Part shown: one piece after another, positions 45,939-55,721 of the stretch
How positions within the stretch are numbered: the first letter of the stretch is position 1
Layout: every line of letters starts with the position of its first letter
Assembly (NCBI GenBank): GCA_905142475.1
Contig: LR990730.1
Location: 3,038,001 to 3,102,000, forward strand
DNA from: Xanthomonas hydrangeae
Lineage (GTDB): Bacteria > Pseudomonadota > Gammaproteobacteria > Xanthomonadales > Xanthomonadaceae
Reading direction: 5' to 3'
Length of the DNA: 64,000 bases
The notes under the pieces: generated by a model
Told to the model about the DNA's origin: nothing
Databases searched by the model: none
The model's input: only the letters and a program-made list of their open reading frames with translations
Translations under genes and position numbers: made by a program

Positions 45939-46793
45939 ATGCAAGCCCACTGCGGGGAATTCAGGGTGTGTGCGATGTGCCGGGTATTGCGGGTCAACCG
46001 GGCGGGTTATTACGCCTGGTTACGCTCGCCCGACAGTGAGCGCGCCAAGGAAGACCAACGCCTGCTGGGATTGATCAAGCACCACTGGTTGGCCAGCGGC
46101 AGTGTCTATGGGCATCGCAAGATCACTAAGGATCTGCGCGATCTGGGTGAGCGTTGCAGTCGCCATCGGGTGCATCGGCTGATGCGCACCGAGGGACTGC
46201 GTGCTCAGGTGGGCTATGGTCGCAAACCGCGCTTCCATGGAGGAATGCAGTGCAAGGCGGCGGCCAACCTGCTTGACCGACAGTTCGACGTGACGGAGCC
46301 GGACACGGCCTGGGCGAGCGATTTCACCTTCATCCGCACGCATGCAGGCTGGATGTACCTGGCTGTTGTGATCGATCTGTTTTCCCGGCAGGTCGTCGGC
46401 TGGGCGATGCGCGATCGGGCCGATACCGAGTTGGTCGTGCAGGCCCTGTTGTCTGCGGTGTGGCGGCGCAAACCCAACGCTGGTTGCTTGGTTCACTCGG
46501 ACCAAGGGTCTGTCTACACCAGCGATGACTGGCGCAGTTTCCTGGCGTCCCATGGCTTGGTGTGCAGCATGAGTCGGCGTGGCAACTGCCACGACAACGC
46601 ACCCGTGGAGAGCTTCTTCGGCCTGCTCAAACGCGAGCGGATCAGGCGGCGGATCTATCCCACCAAGGACGCCGCTCGCGCCGAGGTATTCGACTACATC
46701 GAGATGTTCTACAACCCCAACCGCCGCCACGGTTCAACTGGCGACCTGTCCCCTGTAGAGTTTGAACGGCGCTACGCGCAACGAGGGTCTTGA
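45939..46793 (+). CDS. IS3-family transposase OrfB (copy B)
   Basis: DDE catalytic subunit, 284 residues, with WASDFTFI, HSDQGSVY and the Glu in APVESFFG. Identical to the copy A protein. The open frame extends upstream to overlap orfA in the -1 register, so the functional product is probably the fusion. Confidence 0.93.
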   Translation: MQAHCGEFRVCAMCRVLRVNRAGYYAWLRSPDSERAKEDQRLLGLIKHHWLASGSVYGHRKITKDLRDLGERCSRHRVHRLMRTEGLRAQVGYGRKPRFHGGMQCKAAANLLDRQFDVTEPDTAWASDFTFIRTHAGWMYLAVVIDLFSRQVVGWAMRDRADTELVVQALLSAVWRRKPNAGCLVHSDQGSVYTSDDWRSFLASHGLVCSMSRRGNCHDNAPVESFFGLLKRERIRRRIYPTKDAARAEVFDYIEMFYNPNRRHGSTGDLSPVEFERRYAQRGS

Positions 46794-46819
46794 GTGTCTA
46801 CGGAACCCTGGGCGTATCA

Positions 46820-47997
46820 CGCAGCCATGCTTCCAAACCTTCGCTATTGACTCGCGAGATGGCCATTGCAACCGATCTCACATCATCGAAATGCGCGTAA
46901 TCCGCTTCTCGACGACCAATGTCCTTGAAGACGTAATCGGTAGGATCTGGCTGCCCCCAGGCCAGGTAGGCTGAACGACGAATTTGACATGGAATACAAC
47001 GCCCGCATTGATTGTATCCATATCGACGATAGCGTCCGCAGCTTACGGAAGATGCTGCCAAATTACGTAATAAATCCTGATCTGCGCACTCGCGCGACAT
47101 CTCACCCTTCGTCTTGTGCTGATATGGGTTAATCAATTTGACGCGCAAACCTGCGGCATCTAGCACTGACTGAACGCCATGAAGGAACTCTGGATGAGCT
47201 GTCCTGGTGCTCAGACTGCCAAGCCGCGTCCCTGTCAGTGGCGGATTGAGTGCAATGAAACCATTCTCACAGATGAACAACGGAACTTGCGCCCCATCCT
47301 GGTAAGCCTGCAAAGAGGTCGCAGCTAGAACTCCGAATGCCAGAAAGATGATCGACCGAGCACGCTGTGATGGTTCTCGACTCCCATCAGAAGGCGGGCT
47401 TGCATTGTGATTCAGAGGGAGGTGTTTGAAACCTACGGCCTCAGCAAAACTGTGCTGATTGTGGCCATCGCCAGGCACTGTATTGCTGACCGCGATTGAT
47501 CGATGCCCCGATTCAGCGAGGTCAATAGCACCGATTAGACTATCCATCCCCCCCGAGAGCAGACACACGCTGTCTTCGGTCGGTCGGAACAGTTCGTCCG
47601 GGGGATCAGGACGCCGCCCTTCGCCAACAAACTCCAACGTCCAGACGTCTGTCGACAAGAACCGAAGCGCCGCTTCGATTGTGTGGGCCTCGGAGTTCCA
47701 GAAATCTGACTCCCCAACTGCTGTTATCAAATCGATTTGGCGAGTCCAGCCATCAGGACTTCCCGCCCTATGAACACTAAGATCCGCCCCGACGACAGAG
47801 AGGGCAAGCGAAAGAAAGTCCCACGCTCTTGGAGCAGGCGCATATCGCAAGCGCTGTATTCGTGTCTCGATGGCCGCGCCTGCACTCCCAGCAGAGCGAG
47901 TCCCATCAGCGTGCCGATCTGGCTGACCGTAGAGAATTAGTTGAAGATCGGAGACAGCTGGGACTGCAACGCCCCGAGGGGCGGAGAAGATTTTCAT
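46820..47997 (-). pseudogene. qatC: QatC: QueC-like component of a Qat defence system, 3' end cut by IS
   Basis: QueC-like ATP-pyrophosphatase with PP-loop LLSGGMDSLIG (about residue 146) and a Cys cluster (SCGRYRRYGYNQCGRCIPC, about 322-340) that matches the zinc site of QueC enzymes, which modify deazaguanine bases. In QatABCD defence the protein is required for anti-phage activity. About 392 native codons remain; the reading frame then enters IS copy B and stops at 46798 after six foreign residues. How much is lost is unclear, but the Cys cluster is present. The start overlaps the original qatB stop as ATGA. Confidence 0.78.
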
Positions 47998-48816
47998 TCC
48001 ATGTATCCCTCGAAAACTTCAAAAGTGTCCCTGAGCGCTTCTCTTACCGCCTGCGACACATTCGCATCCGTCAGCCCTCTCCCAGACTCGCGTAGCTTAC
48101 GAAACGACGCGGACACTGTTTGCCTCACGTAGTCTTTGACCTCCTTCAAACGGGCAAGCCCCTCACCAACCGTGGGAGCGTTGTCTTGGATATGCTGGCC
48201 GACATCTAGCTCAAAGCGTTAAAAAAACGTCGTATGCAACGAATCGTTCAATCGCGAACTCTCGTTGGCCCATCGACAGTTCCATCAGATCTGCATCCTG
48301 ATATTGCGTCAGCAAGTCGGTAAGAGCGTCTCGGATGGCCGCCCGTGAAGCTTCGGCATCTTGTGTTCCATCGACGGGTCGAACCGCATCTACCACACGA
48401 TCCATCACCTCTTCGGCGGATCTACCCGTCAGCAGAGATCGTTCAAGAGGGGTGCCTGTCTGCGCGAAACCACCAGCACCTAGACCTGCCAGCGCATTGC
48501 CGAGCGCATTTGCAGTGCTGCCGGTGCTACTCATACGGCGGGACGCTGTTGCAGCTCCTCCATAGCCAGAGCGCACATAGTGTTTGACGGCTCGTCTTAA
48601 AGAGCGGCCATCGCCGTTTCTAGCAAAATCCCCCAGGTTCCGGCGCACACCCGTCCATCGCTGGGGCTGCGCTTGCGGCGACGGAGCGTCCGGTTCAGGT
48701 GGGGTGCCTGGTGGAGGTGCAGATGTGTCGCCACCGCCAGCGGGAGGCGCATCGGCCCAGGGTGGAATCATTGGCCCGCTGGCGGGTGGTCCGCCGCTAC
48801 TTTGAGAAGTGCCCAT
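47994..48816 (-). pseudogene. qatB: QatB with a frameshift in a T-run
   Basis: Second component of the Qat system, of unknown biochemical role. The start MGTSQSSGGPPASGP and Pro-rich head, then a basic/Gly-rich middle (VKHYVRSGYGGAATASRRM), fit QatB. The frame from 48816 stops at 48211 after a run of seven T (complement of 48220-48228), giving 201 residues. The adjacent frame encodes a convincing C-terminus from FELDVGQHIQDNAP through LRESGRGLTDANVSQ to FEGYME and ends at 47994, overlapping the qatC start. A one-base change in the T-run region explains it. A slip in the run alone meets TAA, so simple recoding is unlikely. Confidence 0.75.
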
Positions 48817-50700
48817 CTACTTGACTGTCCTTGTTTTGATGGCTGCCTTTACAGGCTTACTCGTGTCCCCAGCGGCCCAAGCGCCGAATACGTCTTTCGC
48901 CCAAGGGTAATCAGCGATTCTCGGAACGATGTTCGGACGGATCTGAGCTAGGGGTCGATCTCGCAGAAACGCAGCTAGGCGCGCTCCCAGCGCAGGGTCG
49001 GACTCAGCCAGCGCCATGGCAGATTCAAGAATGGCAGGAACGCCCCATTCCTGCTCCTGGCGCGCCTTCTCTAACACGCGATCCATTAGCACTGTCGTCT
49101 CTGCCCGAGCCAAACCCGATAGGCGCGCCTTCAAGCTGCCTGCCATCTCAGGCTGAGTGAGCAAAGCGGTGAGAACTTCGGCGGCATCCGACGACAAGCG
49201 GTCCTCGGGTGAGATTAGCGGCGCATGCTCACGACTTACGTAGAGAGCCCCACGCAAATCAATATCTGATAGCGCAGGAGGCAGGCGCAACCACTCTTCG
49301 ATGAACGGCGCTTTCCAGGGATCTTGAAGAGCAAACTCGGCACCTGCAATTGCGGATTTTTCCCACTCCGCGAGGAACGCTGGCTTTCCGTTGTCGCTGG
49401 TGCTCACCTTGGACACCAAATCTGCGAAAGCCTTACTGTCCCCCAGCCGCTCAAACAACATCAGCTTGGCCAATACTGCATCGTCAACACCAACGCCTTG
49501 CGCGTTGGAAATGGCCATCCGGATGGAGAGTGCGTTTAGAAAGCGCTTGATCAGACGTGGGTTGCCCGAAATTCCCGATGCGCCAACCATCAAGGGCGCG
49601 AGCCGGTCAGCCGTGTCTAGCTTACCGACAAGTTCGCCTGGCAAATCCGGATGCAGACCTGCAACGAAACCTCGATCCACCCGATTGCCCTGCCATGTCT
49701 TCCGCAATTGCTCGCATACACCCAAACGGATCTTATTCTTATCTTCTTGATCCAAGCTACTGTTGTCTACGAACAATAGCATCATGTAAGCGCGAACTTC
49801 CTGGGTGCCCAAAGGTGGAACGCGGATGGGAACCTGAATCAGTTTATCGAAATAGTTGATGACTAGGTCATCGGTGATGCCGTCAAAGTGGCGCCTGACG
49901 GCGTGCTTGATCATGCCATCATCCGCTGCAATCACGAATGCGGTGTGGCGAAGAAATAGAAACAATCGGATTGCTTCTAAGGTAGAGATCGTCGTCGGCG
50001 GTAAGCACCGATCGAGATCGTCTATCAGAACAACCAGCGTGATTCCTAGCTCTTCTAGCGCCTGTTCAAAGCTGTTGCGTAGCGCTTGAATTTCCTTTGG
50101 CGGCGAGATTTCGAGTCGAGGGTCCAATAGACCAGCGACTTCCTTTCCTGCCTTCTTGACTGCTTTATCGGCAGCCTTCAACTCATCCTCGTTGACTCCA
50201 TCGGCCATATCCCCGGCAGTATTGAACACTCCGCCGAGAACGCCAATTGGCGGCAACCCCAATGTCAATGCCGCCATATCGGTCGCCACGAGCTTGCCAA
50301 GGCGAAGCCACCGGATCCTCTTGACGAATTCCGTGACCTTATCCCCCGCCGTCTCACGCTTCTTGGCTTCTTCCGCAAGTTTATCCGCGATGACATCCAT
50401 GAGTGCAGCGCGCGCGTCATCATAGCCTTGGTACAGCCACGCATTGAATTCAACGACGACGAATTCTCTATCGCCTTCCTGCCTCGGCCGGGCGGAGAGC
50501 GAGGCATGGGTAAGCTTAATCATAGAAGACTTGCCTACACCCCATGATCCCGATACCCCAATCGATACTGGGCGCCCGTTGGCCTGCGCGATGATCTCCG
50601 CAACCGTATCTGCGATTCCAGAGAAGTTAAGAAAATCGCGCTCTGTCTCGTTGTCAGCCCACATGTCCACCTCAACCTTAGAAAATTCAAAGATGTTCAA
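48817..50700 (-). CDS. qatA: QatA: KAP-family P-loop NTPase of a Qat defence system
   Basis: 627-residue KAP NTPase. Walker A is GSWGVGKSS (about residues 51-59) and Walker B VVLIDDLDRC (about 221-230). A Gly/Ala-rich hydrophobic insert between them (ALTLGLPPIGVLGGVF, about 145-160) is the membrane-associated segment usual in this family. FVIAADDGMIKHAV and GNPRLIKRFLNAL are further KAP signatures. In Qat systems this ATPase acts with QatB, QatC (QueC-like) and QatD (TatD-like nuclease) against phage. Its stop abuts the qatB start directly. It is the only intact gene of the operon here. Confidence 0.85.
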   Translation of the reverse strand: MNIFEFSKVEVDMWADNETERDFLNFSGIADTVAEIIAQANGRPVSIGVSGSWGVGKSSMIKLTHASLSARPRQEGDREFVVVEFNAWLYQGYDDARAALMDVIADKLAEEAKKRETAGDKVTEFVKRIRWLRLGKLVATDMAALTLGLPPIGVLGGVFNTAGDMADGVNEDELKAADKAVKKAGKEVAGLLDPRLEISPPKEIQALRNSFEQALEELGITLVVLIDDLDRCLPPTTISTLEAIRLFLFLRHTAFVIAADDGMIKHAVRRHFDGITDDLVINYFDKLIQVPIRVPPLGTQEVRAYMMLLFVDNSSLDQEDKNKIRLGVCEQLRKTWQGNRVDRGFVAGLHPDLPGELVGKLDTADRLAPLMVGASGISGNPRLIKRFLNALSIRMAISNAQGVGVDDAVLAKLMLFERLGDSKAFADLVSKVSTSDNGKPAFLAEWEKSAIAGAEFALQDPWKAPFIEEWLRLPPALSDIDLRGALYVSREHAPLISPEDRLSSDAAEVLTALLTQPEMAGSLKARLSGLARAETTVLMDRVLEKARQEQEWGVPAILESAMALAESDPALGARLAAFLRDRPLAQIRPNIVPRIADYPWAKDVFGAWAAGDTSKPVKAAIKTRTVK

Positions 50701-50848
50701 TGACTATTGAAAATTGTCGAGACAACCCTTCCTGTTAGTCGCAAATTACTGCTTCAACTTGCGGATCGTCTTGCATGCAGGCAAGCATCAGACAGATGAT
50801 TTCAAGTTCGCGCAGGCTTAAATATGCGTACGAAAGATGGTGCCCTTG

Positions 50849-51307
50849 CTAGCGCATAAGTTCATAGCGTTGAGCGCGTGATCTGGCCTCAGCCTCCTGA
50901 TAGCGAAGATCTCGTATCACCTGCGCTGCGACCTCAGCTAGCTCATTGGCCAATTCCTGCTCACCGATGGCCCCCATCACTTGCTCCCAGAAACCTGCCG
51001 CCCGCACGAAACCGAGACGCGGCCCAATGGCAGACCGCCGTCGGGAGGATGAAGGAGTGATGATGGGGGCGACCGGCTGAGGTGCGGGCGCTGGATCCAA
51101 GATCTCGGCCAACGCTTCAAGGGGCATCTGGATCAATCCGTCGATCTTGCGAGCACCCGGATAGCGACCTGACTGCATGCCTTCACGCACGCGTTGCACG
51201 ACCCCTCTCGTGCTTTGGCCACGAAGCACATGAGCGACCTCTTCGGGCCTCAACGCGTAGCGCTGCGGATACAGCTCTCTGAGCGTTTGAAGAGCGCTTG
51301 CAGACAT
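50849..51307 (-). CDS. Putative DNA-binding protein next to attR
   Basis: 152 residues from ATG 51307 (an in-frame ATG at 51382 would add 25). The N-terminal part, LRPEEVAHVLRGQSTRGVVQRVREGMQSGRYPGARKIDGLIQMPLEALAEIL, looks like a winged or AlpA-like helix-turn-helix of the kind in excisionases and plasmid regulators. The middle is Pro/Ser-rich, the C-terminus helical (QELANELAEVAAQVIRDL). Because it lies at the right end of the island, it is a candidate directionality factor; equally it could be an ordinary regulator. 148 bases separate it from qatA. Confidence 0.55.
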   Translation of the reverse strand: MSASALQTLRELYPQRYALRPEEVAHVLRGQSTRGVVQRVREGMQSGRYPGARKIDGLIQMPLEALAEILDPAPAPQPVAPIITPSSSRRRSAIGPRLGFVRAAGFWEQVMGAIGEQELANELAEVAAQVIRDLRYQEAEARSRAQRYELMR

Positions 51308-51518
51308 GTTCGCGTGGGCCGTCCTTAGACCGATTTCAGACTTCTTATATCGCAGTTTTGGCAACACCGGCAGTCGTGGCAAAACTGTGGCGAACGAGCG
51401 CTGTTATAAGCTGCTTTGGGATGTCTAGACGTGCATCGCATCCGCCGAACGGGCGGCCTCATGCCTTATTAAACAACAGGTTAGACGAGATAGCGATGAC
51501 CCTTCAGTTTCCCCTCTT

Positions 51519-51559
51519 CCTTAGGAGGGGGACGCTCTATCCAGCTGAGCTACGGGGCC
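51519..51559 (-). pseudogene. attR: 5' half of the interrupted chromosomal tRNA-Arg(CCU)
   Basis: The minus strand reads GGCCCCGTAGCTC, a D-arm (GCTC/GAGC) and anticodon 5' stem TCCCC with loop CTCCTAA, then leaves the tRNA after the core (51519-51529) into island sequence that cannot complete the anticodon stem. With attL (16719-16765) it rebuilds one tRNA gene. The host promoter should still make an abortive transcript from here. Confidence 0.88.
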
Positions 51560-51691
51560 AAGGGCGGCATTGTCGCACGATCGTTGCGATTGCCAAGCCG
51601 TTGGGTGGTTGGCGGAGCCTGCTAAAATCGGCGGCTACCCGTGTCGCGGGGCCCTGGCTGCCGTGCGACCGTCCCGACCTTTGGAGATCCC

Positions 51692-53227
51692 ATGTCCGCT
51701 GACCTGCTCAAGGCGCTCGACCTCGCCGCGTCCAATTCCGGTACCTATCTTGGCGAGGCGACCTGGTCGCAGACCACCGGCGCCGGGGTGCTGCAGCCGC
51801 TCAATCCGACCACCAATGAAGTCATCGCCGATGTGCAGGCGACCACGCCGGAGGACTACGAGCTGATCGTGCAACGTGCGCAGGCCGCCTTCAAGGTGTG
51901 GCGAACCACGCCTGCGCCGCGCCGTGGCGAAGCCGTTCGCCTGTGTGGCGAGGCGCTGCGTGCGCACAAGGATGCGCTGGGTTCGCTGGTGGCGCTGGAA
52001 ATGGGCAAGAGCAAGCCCGAGGGCGATGGCGAAGTGCAGGAGATGATCGACATCGCCGACTTTGCGGTGGGCCAGAGCCGCATGCTCTATGGCTACACCA
52101 TGCATTCGGAGCGGCCGGGCCACCGCATGTACGAGCAGTACCAGCCGCTGGGCCTGGTCGGCATCATCAGCGCGTTCAACTTCCCGGTGGCGGTGTGGGC
52201 GTGGAATGCATTCCTGGCGGCGATCTGCGGCGATATCTGCATCTGGAAGCCGTCCAACAAAACGCCGCTGACCGCGATCGCGACGATGAAGATCTGCAAT
52301 GCGGCCTTGCAGGACGCCGGCTTCCCGGACATTTTCTTCCTGATCAACGATGCCGGCACCTCCTTGTCGGAGAAGCTGGTCGAAGACGGCCGGGTGCCAC
52401 TGATCAGCTTCACCGGTTCGACCCAGATCGGCCGCGTGGTCGCCGAGAAGGTCGCGCACCGTCTGGGCCGTTGCCTGCTGGAACTGGGCGGCAACAACGC
52501 CATCATCCTCGACGAAACCGCGGATCTGAAACTGGCCATCCCGGGCATCGTGTTCGGTGCGGTGGGTACCGCCGGGCAGCGCTGCACCACCACGCGCCGC
52601 CTGATCGTGCACGAATCCATCCACGACAACGTGCTGGCCACGCTGGTCAAGGCGTACAAGCAGCTCGACAGCAAGATCGGCGACCCCACCGACCCGGCCA
52701 ACCTGATGGGCCCGCTCAACAGCCGCGGCGCGGTGGAGCAGTTCCTGGCCTCGATCGCCAAGGCCAAGGCAGCCGGCGGTACGGTCGAAGTGGGCGGCAC
52801 CGCGATCGATCGCCCGGGCAACTTCGTGCTGCCGGCCATCGTCACCGGGCTCCAGAACAGCGACGCGGTGGTGCAGCACGAGACCTTCGCACCGATCCTG
52901 TACGTGATGAAGTACAGCACGCTGGACCAGGCGATCGAGCTGCAGAACGGCGTGCCGCAGGGCCTGTCGTCGTCGATCTTCACCCAGAACCTGAAGGCGG
53001 CCGAGAAGTTCCTGTCGGCGGCCGGCAGCGACTGCGGCATCGCCAACGTCAATATCGGCACCTCGGGTGCGGAAATCGGTGGCGCGTTCGGTGGCGAGAA
53101 GGAAACCGGCGGCGGTCGCGAATCCGGCTCGGATGCGTGGAAGGTCTATATGCGTCGCCAGACCAATACGATCAACTATTCCGACTCGCTGCCGCTTGCC
53201 CAGGGCATCAAGTTCGATCTTGATTGA
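51692..53227 (+). CDS. Aldehyde dehydrogenase, ALDH7-like (alpha-aminoadipic semialdehyde / piperidine-6-carboxylate type)
   Basis: NAD(P)-dependent dehydrogenase of 511 residues. It shows the general-base Glu in LLELGGNNA (about residue 267), the catalytic Cys in [12 protein letters not shown] (about 301), the cofactor loop SFTGSTQIG and the C-terminal [21 protein letters not shown]. The [13 protein letters not shown] form is characteristic of ALDH7 (antiquitin/AmaB), which oxidises alpha-aminoadipic semialdehyde in lysine breakdown; substrate is inferred. ATG 51692 follows TTGGAGATCCC. It is the first chromosomal gene beyond the island, 133 bp from attR. A shorter-range sequence comparison would be needed to exclude a different semialdehyde substrate. 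Confidence 0.87.
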   Translation: MSADLLKALDLAASNSGTYLGEATWSQTTGAGVLQPLNPTTNEVIADVQATTPEDYELIVQRAQAAFKVWRTTPAPRRGEAVRLCGEALRAHKDALGSLVALEMGKSKPEGDGEVQEMIDIADFAVGQSRMLYGYTMHSERPGHRMYEQYQPLGLVGIISAFNFPVAVWAWNAFLAAICGDICIWKPSNKTPLTAIATMKICNAALQDAGFPDIFFLINDAGTSLSEKLVEDGRVPLISFTGSTQIGRVVAEKVAHRLGRCLLELGGNNAIILDETADLKLAIPGIVFGAVGTAGQRCTTTRRLIVHESIHDNVLATLVKAYKQLDSKIGDPTDPANLMGPLNSRGAVEQFLASIAKAKAAGGTVEVGGTAIDRPGNFVLPAIVTGLQNSDAVVQHETFAPILYVMKYSTLDQAIELQNGVPQGLSSSIFTQNLKAAEKFLSAAGSDCGIANVNIGTSGAEIGGAFGGEKETGGGRESGSDAWKVYMRRQTNTINYSDSLPLAQGIKFDLD

Positions 53228-53605
53228 AGGCCGCACGGCGCGCCGGGGAATGCCCGGCGCGCTGTCGTATCTGCGGCTGGGCAATGCCGCTGCACTACGG
53301 TCGGCGGCTTGCTGGCAGGACAGCCTGACACTGACGGCGTTGGTCGCCGATGTCCCGCGTCCGGCAGCCGATGACCGCCTGCACCAGGGCCACCGGACCA
53401 GCAATCTGCGGAGCGTCCGGCACCCTTGGTTGCCATGAGTAGCGGCGCCCAACGCCGCACGCTCAGCCGATCCGAGCGCTCAAATGCGCCAAACGCGCCC
53501 ACGCGATCGCCGTTTGGCCGCAAACGGCACGCCTTTCGGGCGGCCGCTCTGGGATAATCGCGGTACGTCAGCCGTCGGCTGCCGGCCCTTCTACAGGAGT
53601 TGCTG
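53228..53605. other. Intergenic region after the aldehyde dehydrogenase gene
   Basis: 378 bases. Begins with a strong GC hairpin: 10-bp stem GCGCGCCGGG / CCCGGCGCGC with a 5-base loop (53238-53262), without a T-run, a possible transcription end. The rest holds no gene I can support. Confidence 0.5.
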
Positions 53606-53890
53606 ATGAACGTCGTCGTTCGACAGACCAGTGCCATGGCCATCGTCAGCCTGGTCGCAGGCATTCTTGGCTGGACGCTGATCCCGTTCCTGGGCAGCCT
53701 CTGCGCCATCATCACCGGCCATCTGGCGCGCGCGGAAATCCGCCGCAACCCGCAAGGCCTGGACGGCGACGGGCTGGCCATCGGCGGGCTGATTCTTGGC
53801 TGGCTGGCGGTAGCGCTCTGGGTGGCGGGACTCGCGATCTTCATCCTGTTTTTCGGCGGTATGGCCTGGCTTGCGGCCGCAAACAGTTGA
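53606..53890 (+). CDS. DUF4190-domain small membrane protein
   Basis: 94 residues with two membrane helices joined by the conserved DUF4190 loop: SLVAGILGWTLIPFLGSLCAII, then TGHLARAEIRRNPQGLDGDGLAIGGLILGW and a second hydrophobic helix (VALWVAGLAIFILFFGG). The GHLARAEIRR...GDGLAIGGLILGW motif is diagnostic of the family, whose function is unknown. ATG 53606 follows AGGAG by 7 bases. It ends two bases before the methyltransferase start, so the two are probably co-transcribed. Confidence 0.85.
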   Translation: MNVVVRQTSAMAIVSLVAGILGWTLIPFLGSLCAIITGHLARAEIRRNPQGLDGDGLAIGGLILGWLAVALWVAGLAIFILFFGGMAWLAAANS

Positions 53891-53892
53891 GC

Positions 53893-54660
53893 ATGGCCGC
53901 GCCCTCCTCTGCCCAGCGCTTCAACGACCGTGTCGCGGCCTACGTGCACTACCGGCCCGGTTATCCGCCGCAGTTGCTGCGCTGGTTGCACGAAGAATTG
54001 GGTGTGACCCCGGCGACCGCGGTGGCCGATATTGGCGCCGGCACCGGCATCTCCAGCCGCCTGTTTCTGGAGGCCGGTTATCCGGTCATGGCAGTGGAAC
54101 CCAACCCGGCCATGCGTGAAGCCGCGCAGCAGTGGCTGGCGGGGTTCCCTAAGTTTCAGGCGATCGATGGCACCGCCGAGGCCACCGGGCTGGCCGATGC
54201 CAGCGTTGGCCTGGTGTCTGCCGCGCAGGCCTTCCACTGGTTCGACATGCAGGCCATTCGCGCCGAATGGGCGCGCATCCTGCAGCCCGACGGGCTGGCG
54301 ATGATCTACTGGAATACCCGCGAGCTGGACACCACCGACTTCTTGCGCGGCTATGAGCAAATCCTGCTGGACTACGGCACCGACTATTCGGCCGTGGCCG
54401 AGCGTTACCAGGACGATGCCACGATGCAGGCCTGGTTCGGCGAAGGCTTCCGCGCGATGGCGCGCTTTCCCAATGCGCAGCAGCTGGATTTCGACGCCTT
54501 GCGCGGCCGGCTATTGTCGTCTTCGTATGCGCCGCTCGCGCACGACCCGCGCCATGCACCGATGCTCGCCGCGCTACGCACGCTGTTCGATGCGCATGCG
54601 CATGACGGACACATCGACTTCCAATACCAGACCCGCGTTTTCGCCGGGAGATTGAACTGA
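53893..54660 (+). CDS. Class I SAM-dependent methyltransferase
   Basis: 255 residues. Motif I is [13 protein letters not shown] (about residues 45-57), motif [11 protein letters not shown] (about 69-77), and the post-motif QAFHWFD is typical of Methyltransf_11/25 enzymes of the small-molecule type (trans-aconitate or ubiquinone-like). No targeting signal. Substrate unknown. It follows the DUF4190 gene by two bases and precedes pyrD by five, so it may be the start of, or share a transcript with, the pyrD-murB cluster. Confidence 0.85.
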   Translation: MAAPSSAQRFNDRVAAYVHYRPGYPPQLLRWLHEELGVTPATAVADIGAGTGISSRLFLEAGYPVMAVEPNPAMREAAQQWLAGFPKFQAIDGTAEATGLADASVGLVSAAQAFHWFDMQAIRAEWARILQPDGLAMIYWNTRELDTTDFLRGYEQILLDYGTDYSAVAERYQDDATMQAWFGEGFRAMARFPNAQQLDFDALRGRLLSSSYAPLAHDPRHAPMLAALRTLFDAHAHDGHIDFQYQTRVFAGRLN

Positions 54661-54665
54661 CCCGC

Positions 54666-55721
54666 ATGTATTCGCTTGCCCGCCCTTTCCTGTTTTCCCT
54701 CGACGCCGAGCGTGCCCACGCATTGGCCCTGCGCTCCATCGACGCTGCCTACCGCACCGGCACCACACCGCTGCTGGCCAGGCGCCCGGTGCCACTGCCG
54801 ACGCCTGCATTCGGTTTGATGTTTCCCAATCCGGTCGGGCTCGGTGCCGGGCTGGACAAGAACGGCGAACATATCGATGCGCTGCTGGCGCTGGGTTTCG
54901 GCTTCGTCGAGATCGGCACGGTGACGCCGCGACCGCAGGAAGGCAATCCCAAGCCGCGCATGTTCCGGCTGCCGGAATATCAGGCGGTGATCAACCGTAT
55001 GGGCTTCAACAATCTGGGCGTGGATGCGCTGGTGGCCAACGTGCAGCGCTCGCGCCGTCGCGGCGGCTTGCTTGGTATCAACATCGGCAAGAACAAGGAC
55101 ACGCCCAACGAGGAGGCCACAAGCGACTACCGCTATTGCATGGAGCGCGTGTACCCGCTGGCCGACTACATCACCGTCAATATTTCCTCACCAAATACAG
55201 CCGGCTTGCGCGAGTTGCAGGAAGAACAGGCGCTACGTCGCTTGATTTCCGAGTTGCGCGAAACCCAGGAAGCCCTCGCTGCGCAACATGGCAAACGCGT
55301 GCCGATGCTGGTGAAGGTGGCGCCGGATCTCAACGACCGCGACATCGATGCTGCGGCGCGCGTGCTGGCCGACCTGGCGGTGGATGGCGTGATCGCCACC
55401 AATACCACGGTGACGCGCACCTTGATCGCCAACCATCCGTTGGCTGGCGAGGCCGGCGGACTGTCCGGCGCGCCGTTGCTGGGGCAATCCACCTTGGTGC
55501 TACGGCGCTTGCGCGCACGCCTGCCCGAATCGATTCCGTTGATCGGCGTGGGCGGCATCAGCTCCGGCGCCGATGCGCTTGCGAAGATGGCGGCCGGCGC
55601 AACCCTGGTGCAGTGCTATAGCGGCTTGGTGTATCGCGGGCCGCAGTTGATCGGCGAATGCGTGGATGCGATCCGTCGTCGCCGCGAAGCGCCGAGCGGC
55701 GGTGCGGTGTCGCCGTTATGA
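54666..55721 (+). CDS. pyrD: Dihydroorotate dehydrogenase (quinone), class 2
   Basis: 351-residue FMN enzyme of pyrimidine biosynthesis, oxidising dihydroorotate with ubiquinone at the inner membrane. An amphipathic N-terminal helix region ([22 protein letters not shown] type) marks class 2. Motifs: [40 protein letters not shown], the catalytic Ser in [25 protein letters not shown], and GVGGISSG..A at the phosphate site. Length is standard. The stop overlaps murB by four bases. Confidence 0.97.
   Translation: MYSLARPFLFSLDAERAHALALRSIDAAYRTGTTPLLARRPVPLPTPAFGLMFPNPVGLGAGLDKNGEHIDALLALGFGFVEIGTVTPRPQEGNPKPRMFRLPEYQAVINRMGFNNLGVDALVANVQRSRRRGGLLGINIGKNKDTPNEEATSDYRYCMERVYPLADYITVNISSPNTAGLRELQEEQALRRLISELRETQEALAAQHGKRVPMLVKVAPDLNDRDIDAAARVLADLAVDGVIATNTTVTRTLIANHPLAGEAGGLSGAPLLGQSTLVLRRLRARLPESIPLIGVGGISSGADALAKMAAGATLVQCYSGLVYRGPQLIGECVDAIRRRREAPSGGAVSPL

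Larger units (their letters stand above)
45586..46819 (+). mobile_element. IS3-family insertion sequence, copy B, 1234 bp
   Basis: Same length, ends and gene content as copy A, in the opposite orientation. Left flank ATC and right flank CGC differ, so there is no target duplication. The right end cuts the last codons of qatC, and qatD is missing beyond it, consistent with an adjacent deletion. Confidence 0.93.
16766..51518. mobile_element. Integrative mobilizable island in tRNA-Arg(CCU), about 34.8 kb
   Basis: Bounded by identical 11-bp cores CCTTAGGAGGG at 16755-16765 and 51519-51529, which are the two ends of a tRNA gene split in its anticodon loop. It contains a tyrosine integrase at the left end, a replacement tRNA, a relaxase with oriT, a VirD4-like coupling protein, and defence, toxin and antitoxin cargo. 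I see no VirB or Tra mating-pair genes and no replication initiator, so it is probably mobilised by a helper system. Several cargo genes are broken, and an IS copy lies inside, so it is not freshly assembled. Confidence 0.85.

Noticed and set aside
15014-46819. The two IS copies as ends of a composite transposon
   Set aside because: The island borders are tRNA halves at 16765 and 51519, not the IS ends; copy A lies outside. No target duplication links the copies.
48211-48230. Programmed -1 frameshift rescuing qatB at the T7 run
   Set aside because: The frame encoding the C-terminus has a TAA immediately after the T-run, so a slip in the run alone would terminate; a rarer +1 event just after it cannot be excluded.
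51635-53452. A 605-residue minus-strand frame opposite the aldehyde dehydrogenase
   Set aside because: Shadow of a high-GC gene; no ribosome site, no domain.
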